Assembly: GCF_000471905.2 (NCBI RefSeq)
Contig: NW_006498137.1
Location: 662,478 to 726,477, forward strand
Length of the DNA: 64,000 bases
From: Amborella trichopoda
Lineage: Eukaryota; Streptophyta; Magnoliopsida; Amborellales; Amborellaceae
Direction: 5' to 3'
Both the position numbers and the translations under genes were made by a program. The notes under the pieces are model-generated. The model saw nothing but the letters and a program-made list of their open reading frames with translations, searched no databases and was not told the DNA's origin. Shown piece by piece: positions 56,648 to 64,000 of the stretch; within the stretch, counting starts at the first letter, position 1; each line of letters starts with the position of its first letter.

Positions 56648-57187
56648 TGTATCCAACTTGTAGTTCTCTTTAGGGGTTATAAGATGGGATTCAAACCCTG
56701 ATCTTTATTGTAGTGCGCCACCCTCACCCAAACCAAATATCCTAGAGCCCAAAACCCACATAGCATTTCTCTCATTTGAATACTATATTTTTTTCTCCCT
56801 CTAGAAAGTGACTACCATGACCCTGTACAATAACCAAATCAAGAAATTTCCTCCCTTCGAAACATGTCAAGGAAGGACCAACTATAACGATCCTTCTAAT
56901 ATGCCTGTCACCTCTGTATTGGGCAAGTAGGGTCCCCTAGAGATGTGAAAGCATAAAAAAATGATTATAATATTTAGCAAAAAACTCAAATTATCATGTC
57001 AAATATTGATGAATGGAAACAATTACGAATTGACATCAATGAAAGCAGCTACCAGGCTTTAGGCTTTTTTCTCTTTTCTTTCTTTTTCTTTTCTGGCCTT
57101 GGATGTTCTGAAAAATGTGGGCTTCTACTAGGTTTGGTTTTACAGAAAATGAAAGAAAAGCATCAAGAAAGTTGATTTCCTGGGGTT
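56648..57187. other. 3' flank of the GET3D-like gene
   Basis: It contains the probable 3' UTR of the minus-strand gene (T/C-rich at 57062-57100 on the plus strand). No certain polyadenylation signal; otherwise nothing recognised. Confidence 0.4.
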
Positions 57188-60100
57188 TCATCGCATGGTG
57201 ACGATAAGTTTCCTTTGGTTGAACTTGGCACGGGCGACCTTACCTTGGATTTTTGAAGGCAATCTCACGACCCTCCTTTGATCCCCAGCTTCAACTAATA
57301 ATTCGGACCCTCCTCGATACTGCATTTTACAAATTCAGCCAATCAACAATCTTATTCTCGCCACTTCTTGAAACTAATTTCTTTCTATAATTATACATTT
57401 GACAATAGATTTACACAACAAATACATATGACAAGTAGGATCCTCAAACAAGATCAAATCTATGGGAATACGAAGCAACAAAAGATCTACATGAAGATCA
57501 TGGAAACAGTATTCAGCAGAGCAACTTTCCAATGATTACCAGCACAACGGTCAAATGAAATAAAAACACAAACAATGGTACCTATTCTAAAAAATTAACA
57601 GTTCTTTAACACCTCCTGAGCAGTGATTAAGATTCCTGAATTAATTTTCTTTTGAATTAAACAACTTATTGGACTTAATGAAATTTTTGGGCATCTTGCC
57701 TGGTTTGACGAGTTTTATAAAGAGTTCTGACATTTTCTAAAATTTTATTTAATCAAAACACTCAGGTCATTTTAAGCTACCCAAGTAATTTCTGAATATA
57801 ATTACAAGTCATCACTGTGATGTGGACTCGGTCAATAAATACATAACACAAACCAATTAGTAAGATGGACAATGCGTGTGTGGCACCTGCAGTGGCACCA
57901 CTAAAGAATTGGTCACTCTTCTAAAGATGCGAGATAAGCAATCCAATGCACTTTTAAGACGAGTAAACTCCTTGCGAATCTCTCTCTTACACCCCACACT
58001 AACCTAAGGCAAAGTTTTTATAGGGTTGATTAGAAGCATTTACTGCTTTTGTATTACTACTCGGACAGTCAACATTAAGCCTGAGTAGTACGCACATATG
58101 GTTAGAATTGTAAAAAGCAAGCATCAGATGTAATAAACTTGCATCCTACAAGTCTAGTATACTAATGTAAAATGGCACAAAAGTTGGGTCCAATGCATTA
58201 CTTTATTTGCACGCATTCAATCCAAATCCCGAGTTTCAAATTGCATGCAGGAATCCAATAGGCTTTATAACAGTTTTCCACTACTTTCTTTTAATCAAGG
58301 TAAACTCTTGTGTTTGTCCCAAATTTAAAAGGACTCACTAAATGAAAGAACTATTACCCTACGAGCATTAATATAACATGCCATGCTTTTACTCTCACAC
58401 TGGATAGCTAACATTTCCAAACATTGTATAGAACTACAATCACAAGGGTTCTACTTATGCTTTTGCTGTTGCATGACACAACATTTAGCTATATGGTATG
58501 TTATCCTTTCTACAGGAACGGCATAAGTAGGTAGGTGAAGTCCGTATTAGCTCCCAAAGTCAAAGTGGCTAAGAAGAACTATCTAAAAAAACAACAGCAA
58601 AAGTAGCATACTTGGTATAGCTTGATTTCTGACTTATCGAACCCAGGCATGAAAAGTGACACTGATTTCTTGCCCTCATCAAACTGAACCAATGGCTCCA
58701 AATTGCTGCTAGATTCACAGAGCAGTCGCCTAACATCATCAGTTAAAAAACTGACTGTTGAATCACTCTCTATAGAAGAATCTGTAGAAATAAATGGAAG
58801 ATATGCTAAGGTCAACGGCAAAAGTTTTTCTTGTATGTCTTTAGTGGGTTTTGGAGAAGTTGGGTGGACAAAGCTAAATGCACCAGAAATGTGTGCTCCA
58901 GCTTGGATGGCACACCCCCAATAACGCAGTGCTGCATTTAAAGACATTGCATTGCTGGGATCCATTGCAAGGAAGAAGCTGAACTTCGAGGAATCTGAAA
59001 AGGCAGACGATACTTTCTGCAATTGAAATCAGACATTTTTAGTGAAATACAAGAGCAGATAAGCATAATCATGAAAATGCAATCATAATATGATACTAGT
59101 AAGCATGGCCAGACAGTAACAGGGTTAAGGCCCAATGAGTGTATAATATAAATAGGGGGAAATGGTTTATGCGTCGGGGATCTCTAAATTTTCGTCCCCT
59201 GAGGTATGAAACATCCATCTTTAAAATGGATGAAAGTTGTGGTCCCTCCCAAAAAAAAAAACAGTCCAAAAACTTTCTCCACAAAATTTTCGTTATTAGC
59301 TTTTAAAGGTTAATTTCTTTCATATTAGAGATTATATATTTCTAAAAAAATCAGGTCCAAAAGTCATCTAAAAAATAGATCATAAAAAGGGGACAGCATA
59401 TCTACATATGAGTCCTAGGATTCATAGAAACCATGTCATGTAAATGGTATGCTACACACACACACACACAGAGTTGGAAGAATAAATAAAGATTTCTGTA
59501 ATCCCCTCTTTTTTCGAGAAAGTCCATAAGCAATGTAGCCTCTTTTTTCTATCATTCCATACGCAATGTAATAACTCACTCATTAGAAATGAAATACCTC
59601 CAAAATTCCATCTGCTTGATCCCAAATTTCCATACTTGTGTTTCCATTGGTATTAGATGCCCCATTAAACCGTATGGACTCTTCTACTAATTTGAGAAAT
59701 GAAGGGGCGGTCAGCCTTCCAATGTCAGTCTTTTCTGCAAGATTTCTGATATACTTCAGATACCATCTGCAAAACACAGAAACCCTTCCAAGGTAACCAT
59801 CTTCCAAACAAAAAGGAAAGAAAGTCAAAATTATAGAAAAAGAAAACTAAATTAAATTTATCTTGCAACCATGGGACAACTGACAGTGGGCAATGCTCTA
59901 AGTTCATCAGGTCACCTCTGTCAATTGAAATGTCAGACAGTGATAAGAGGGTAGGACCCACCAAAACGAGAGAAACCTCTCTCTCTCCTCCTCANNNNNN
60001 NNNNNNNNNNNNNNNNNNNNNNNNNNNNNNNNNNNNNNNNNNNNNNNNNNNNNNNNNNNNNNNNNNNNNNNNNNNNNNNNNNNNNNNNNNNNNNNNNNNN

Positions 60101-60263
60101 NNNNNNNNNNNNNNNNNNNNNNNNNNNNNNNNNNNNNNNNNNNNNNNNNNNNNNNNNNNNNACGTTACTACTACGTAGTACGACCTCGTCGTACTAGTAA
60201 GTAAGTACGTACGACGACGAGTAGTAGTAAGGTAGGTACGGACCGAACCAAACGAACGAACGA

Positions 60264-60323
<60 letters not shown>

Positions 60324-61144
60324 AAAAAAACCACCAATTATCCTTTCCATGGATGGTGGTGCCCCAATGGAGTATGATTTTTCGCAGTCCATTAAATCAT
60401 CACTTAGTCTCCCCAAAAACCAAAACCTTCAAAGTAGCAAAGGTAAAAAGAAAAAACCTCAAGTCTCATGTGAACTAGTGTTACACAAGCAAGGGCTACC
60501 TTGCTCTCTCAGCTGCACCAATCATTCTCAGTGTCTCTTCAGTGCTGATACCATCATAAACAATCACATCAAATTTATCCGTTTTGCCTGCTGGTCTGGG
60601 GATATATCCTCCAAGAAAACGTCCCAATCTCTCTAAAGCTCCCATAGAGAAAATAGAATCCATGCCAGGTAATACACCAAGCTCTTCTCCCACCACCTAT
60701 TATATGATAAGATGCGTAAACAAAGACCACTGCAAACCAACTGAGATTTAGATATCCCAAAATAAGAGACACCCACCCCATCAAGAACTCCTTGTGTAAA
60801 ATTAAGACGGGCATCCGCTTTCTTTAGTCGTTTAAGAGGCTCAAGAAGCATCTGAAAAAGTATATAGGTTAAATCTAATTAATTTCAAATCGGCAGCGTG
60901 CGGGGTGGATAAATGCCAAATGATATACACAACAAATGGTCCATAACATCACAAAAACCCAACATGAAAGAAAGGAAAGGAAATAGTATTACCTTTGTTG
61001 TTTCCAATCTCACAGCTGATAGGTTCTCATTACATGCAATAGGAGTACTTTCGATTTTACATCCTAACAAAGACTCGGCAGTAGGGTCTTGAGAATGTAT
61101 AACCAAACATGTACGCAATCCCATCTTTGCATAATACTGCAAGT
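57188..61144 (-). CDS. GET3D: GET3D-like ArsA/GET3 family ATPase, chloroplast type (5' exon(s) outside the window)
   Basis: Exons on the minus strand: 60993-61144, 60777-60851, 60500-60696, 59598-59766, 58612-59016 and 57188-57319. All have GT-AG introns and phases that join without a stop (376 codons). The first acceptor could instead be at 61136. The exons encode, in order, '[17 protein letters not shown]' (switch I-like, DP), '[20 protein letters not shown]', '[18 protein letters not shown]', '[19 protein letters not shown]' (switch II position), '[20 protein letters not shown]', and '[20 protein letters not shown]' with '[10 protein letters not shown]'. The C-terminal alpha-crystallin-like domain, '[18 protein letters not shown]' then '[20 protein letters not shown]', ends 'LIVTMR' stop. 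This matches Arabidopsis At1g26090 (GET3D), a plastid P-loop ATPase of the GET3 family with a C-terminal Hsp20-like domain; its client is not settled. The transit peptide and Walker A exon were not found in 61145-64000, so they should lie upstream. Transposon pieces and an assembly gap lie in introns, not exons. Confidence 0.9.
59162..59434. mobile_element. Hairpin-ended short element, family M3, in a GET3D intron
   Basis: The ends ATGGTTTATGCG and, complemented, ATGGTTTCTATGAATCC are inverted. The interior matches 40806-41074 ('tagagattatatatttct' / 'tagagattacatgtcc'; 'cagcatatctacatatg' / 'cgcatttctacctatatg'). It lies in the intron between exons 58612-59016 and 59598-59766. Confidence 0.55.
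59452..59470. repeat. (CA)n microsatellite
   Basis: About nine CA units within the same GET3D intron. Confidence 0.9.
59995..60161. other. Assembly gap, 167 N
   Basis: An N run inside the GET3D intron between 59767 and 60499. It is preceded by CT-rich sequence. Confidence 0.99.
60162..60266. repeat. Aberrant low-complexity, CG-rich sequence beside a gap
   Basis: Built almost wholly from short words of the type ACT, ACG, AGT, GTA and CGA, with at most double or triple bases. It has 14 CG dinucleotides by my count, against a CG-poor neighbourhood. Likely an assembly or base-calling artefact. Confidence 0.7.
60267..60324. repeat. Compound (CT)n(CA)n microsatellite
   Basis: About 16 CT units run directly into about 12 CA units, then an A run. 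Confidence 0.95.
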
Positions 61145-61989
61145 CTGGAGAAACAACATCAGCCAAATTTGAACACAACCCAACATATATTCAAATAGAA
61201 TAAAAGGACTTCAAGGAGATCATAAAGTTTTTCAGAGTAGATCTCAAAATATGGTATTTATGTTCTCTTTTTCCAAGTGGTAAAATGATGAGGCTCAATT
61301 TTAATTCTTTTTTCCTTCACTATTGTGAAATTTGATTTCACAAACTCACATTCCAAAGATAAAACCATGAAAACAAATCTATATTGAACTAATGAAAGAA
61401 ATGAACATAACTGACCCCACATTGATAACTGGGTAGCTTTGCATCATGTGTACATTAATCAACATCTAACTACAAGTCTACAAAGCATTTCCGCATTCAA
61501 GAGCTAAATCTCGAAGTGGAAAAATAAAAAATAATAAAACAACTTGAGAGAACTTCTACTTGAGAGCCCAACCATACAGACATCAATCCACATTTGAGAC
61601 GTATCAAAAATACTATGATGAGGATCAATATTCTAGTCACAAGGGCAAGGAAAGACAATATCCTAATTGATGAAACTCAAAAGGTATTTTGATGGGAGGT
61701 AAAAATCGTGATAGGTTACTTTGTCTCCTACAAATTCAAGAAATTTAACCAAAATATGATCAGACACCAAGTACAATGGCATACTTGAGAAAATATTGCT
61801 TCAGTTTTAGAATTATGTGGAAAATACATAGAGCTTCCGATTTCAATTATGATCCCAACATGTTAGGGAGGGATAAATGCAATATACATAACCTCCTTTA
61901 CCCAACAGTAAAGTGACGATGCTTGAAAATACAACAATGAATAAAACTCATTTATGAGTTGGAAAACTCACCAAGTCAACTCATTTTCT
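61145..61989 (-). other. Intron of the GET3D-like gene
   Basis: AT-rich, no exon recognised. A chance GKGG-like reading at 61891-61902 is discussed among rejected items. Confidence 0.5.
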
Positions 61990-62085
61990 CTCTTTTATTT
62001 GGTGTAGTTCAGTGGTAGGAATCGAACTGGCGATGATCGAGTCGCTAAAGTGAACTGCTAACCACTTAAGTCTAAGCTTGAGTCC
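61990..62085 (-). repeat. Possible tRNA-derived SINE head
   Basis: On the minus strand, AAGTGGTTAGCAGTTCACTT resembles a Pol III A box region and CAGTTCGATTCCTACC (about 62010-62030) a B box, about 35 nt apart. This is the layout of tRNA-derived SINEs. No cloverleaf or target duplication was found. Confidence 0.35.
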
Positions 62086-62096
62086 TAAAGGTACAG

Positions 62097-62220
62097 GTCA
62101 ACTCAACTAGTCCAGTAGGCGGTTTTGTAAATGTGAAGCTAGGTATATGCCTGAGTTTGTCAACCAACTAGTCCAGTAGGTGGTTTTGTAAATGTGAAAC
62201 TAGGTACATCTCTGAGTTTC
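62097..62220. repeat. Tandem duplication, about 62-bp unit x2
   Basis: AACTAGTCCAGTAGGCGGTT followed by TTGTAAATGTGAAGCTAGGT, then the near-identical second unit from 62159. Confidence 0.88.
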
Positions 62221-62854
62221 TTAGTTATATGAAATTTTCTGCATCACTTTGACACGTAAACAGCATTTTCTGATGTTTAGGAAAGTGGTTCAACATAGTG
62301 ACAAGACAAGATGGGATCGGACCCCATTTTAAATTTTTCAGAAAACTTTGGAAAACTTTTTTTTTAATATAAAAACTTTGAAAAACTCCGAAATCTTTTG
62401 AAGTTTACTGTATGAGTCAGCAAGATGGCACACGTTCCAGCAGTCACTAAGTTCAAGTTTTCAAGCATAGATATAAAGTGACCGCCAAGGTTATGTGTTT
62501 GCATATTTCATCCAATCATCTTCGCACTTTTTGAGTTCCAACGTTCAACTTTGACCACACATTCCAACTATTTCAAATCCCACTAAGGTGGAGGTTTCAA
62601 CTTTAAACATGAAATCCATTAATTGCTATCTCAGTGAGACCCAGAAGGTAAGGTAAAATGTGTCAGTTGACTCCAATCAGACTGACCACTTATAATTCTC
62701 GCAGTAGGTAAGGTAAATAGTGGACACTCTACCTCTTATGATTCCCCCTTTTTGAGAAACAGCAATAATTTTGACCATTGAAAAAGAATAGCATTAATTA
62801 ATCTCAAGAAGTTGTCTTCTTTAAGTACAATATAGTTCATATATAATATAAGAA
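62221..62854. other. Non-coding, probably GET3D intron
   Basis: AT-rich; nothing recognised. Confidence 0.45.
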
Positions 62855-63190
62855 GTAAAGGCCCACCTAAAAAACCTCTAGGAAAATGCAGTTCCAGTAT
62901 CTAAACCCCTATGATGTTCTAAAAATCAATTTCCGCACCTGATTATGAAATTTGAAACTCCAAAAATGGTGAAAATCTGACGAATTTTTTAACACATCAA
63001 AGTGGACCCGTCCAATACTGTGTTACAGATACACTCGTTTTATAGCATGGAATTCTTTTCTTTTCTTTTTTTCAGGTCCATAATAAAACAAAACTATCAA
63101 CCTGAGGATCTTCAAACACCAGAACTGTAGTTTCTGGTGTGATACAGGTCTGGCCTTAAAAAATTTTAGGGCCTAGGCTTATGCAAATCT
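62855..63190. mobile_element. Worn M1-like MITE
   Basis: The right end GGGCCTAGGCTTATGCAAAT and TTTTTC resembles the M1 end; internal 'aaatttgaaactccaaaaat' is shared with 56278-56638. The left end and duplication are unclear. Confidence 0.4.
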
Positions 63191-63704
63191 TTTTCAGTTA
63201 TAGAAGCAACAATGTCAGGTACATGGGAAGCAAGGGAATTGTTTCACAGAAAGGAGCTATAAAGGATATTTCTAGATCAAGATTCAGTATTGACATCCAA
63301 ATAATCTGCTTAAGAATTCATGTCAGTCACTTACTAGGAAGTTCACCATACATAAGACATAACTGGTATATGGCACAAGATACAGCACAGGTGTATCCAC
63401 CACTCATTAGCAATAATGAGCAATGGAGATTTCACCATACCAACAAGAAAGTAGGACTTATTTACCCAAAACACAAGAATGTAGGACTTCCGCTGACCTC
63501 ACTATCCTGAATGGATGATGGACAGACCCCTTGTCCAAGATGTATCATGCACATGTGGTGTATGAAATTTCCCATTAGCCATTACTTCTCCAAATGTTCC
63601 TAAAATCAATGGTAAGATTCATACAACGGTGGTGCATGGACTATTTAAATTCTAGGGAAATTTTTGTAAGTATCCCCATATTTTGCGATATTTAAGAAAG
63701 GGAA
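63191..63704. other. Non-coding, nothing recognised
   Basis: The frame at 63181-63510 is not similar to anything I know and has no supporting structure. Confidence 0.45.
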
Positions 63705-63952
63705 TGTATACTATAATACCATTCACTTTGAGTACGAGGAGGTCAGAATCACTCTTAGCCATTGGATGTAAAATATGAAAGATTCTGAAATCTAGTTGCC
63801 TTTCATTTTTAGCTCTTAAACAAAGAGCGAAGCCCACTCTTTAACAGCTACAGAGGGCAAGGCGGCACATCCCTAACCATAAGATTTCACATCTAACGGT
63901 CAATGATCATTGTGGCCTCTTATACCGAAAGTAAATAGTTTTCTTGTATAGA
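63705..63952. mobile_element. M4-like palindromic MITE
   Basis: The left arm GAATGTATACTATAATACC, GAGGTCAGAATCAC, 'ccattggatgtaaaat' mirrors the right arm TTTCACATCTAACGG, ATTGTGGCCTC and 'aatagttttcttgtatag'. Confidence 0.6.
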
Positions 63953-64000
63953 TTTCTTTGAAGAAATATCTTACACTTGTGCTACTTTTTGAGAGTGTAT

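Noticed and set aside
58703..58924. Plus-strand frame within 58579-59022
   Set aside because: Antisense to the GET3D-like exon 58612-59016.
59930..60178. Open frame across the 59995-60161 gap
   Set aside because: Made of N and flanking low-complexity sequence inside an intron.
61891..61902. Minus-strand reading LLLGKGG that looks like the start of a Walker A loop
   Set aside because: It is followed by YVYC, not SGKTT, and no small exon with SGKTT exists between it and the first accepted exon. Treated as chance.
62016..62070. A tRNA gene
   Set aside because: A and B box-like words exist but no acceptor stem or anticodon arm can be drawn.

Overview
This is a nuclear plant (angiosperm) window, AT-rich and made mostly of transposable elements. 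The evidence is a spliced plant gene with GT-AG introns of about 80 to 1,300 bp, Ty1/copia elements whose primer sites match initiator tRNA-Met, a plant L1-type LINE with a DUF4283-like ORF1 region and a C-terminal RNase H, and dense MITEs with 8- or 9-bp target duplications. I cannot place the species. Three N runs (35336-36009, 47591-47610, 59995-60161) are assembly gaps.

Only two host genes are supported. The first, at 37979-38509 (+), is a single-exon gene for a small protein with the C-terminal WQ/ILMGEKC/DFSGVIYYD block of the Arabidopsis ASG8 (AT2G40475) family. The second is the 3' part of a GET3D/At1g26090-type chloroplast ATPase gene on the minus strand. Six exons lie between 61144 and 57188, including a 132-bp last exon. 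The exon with the Walker A loop was not found and probably lies beyond 64000.

Layout: 1-2600 holds hAT and Mutator-type MITEs plus a dispersed repeat. 3233-5799 is a decayed minus-strand LTR element with a second LTR inside it. 6463-13563 is a decayed Copia element; its 5' LTR carries a MITE and its integrase carries a 1.24-kb solo LTR. 13879-17000 holds MITEs. 17667-25460 is a second Copia element, internally deleted, with a 5' LTR of forward-inverted-forward structure; a Gypsy reverse transcriptase fragment abuts it to 26031. 27949-32994 is a MITE cluster with nesting. 37023-43746 holds the ASG8-like gene among MITEs and a long-TIR, hairpin-rich element. 45165-47010 is a reversed, truncated LTR of the second Copia family. 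47676-53723 is a full-length, decayed LINE with a 21-bp target duplication. 54581-56638 holds more MITEs. 57188-64000 is the GET3D-like gene with repeat-filled introns.

The element genes are non-functional remnants; no autonomous element with intact ORFs is visible. The most distinctive findings are a Mutator-type MITE family with 9-bp duplications at six sites, the Copia LTR with an inverted segment, an 807-bp long-TIR element with arrayed hairpins, and hairpin-bearing short elements, one of them inside a GET3D intron. No CRISPR, operon or other prokaryotic feature is present. All calls are by eye; no database search was run.
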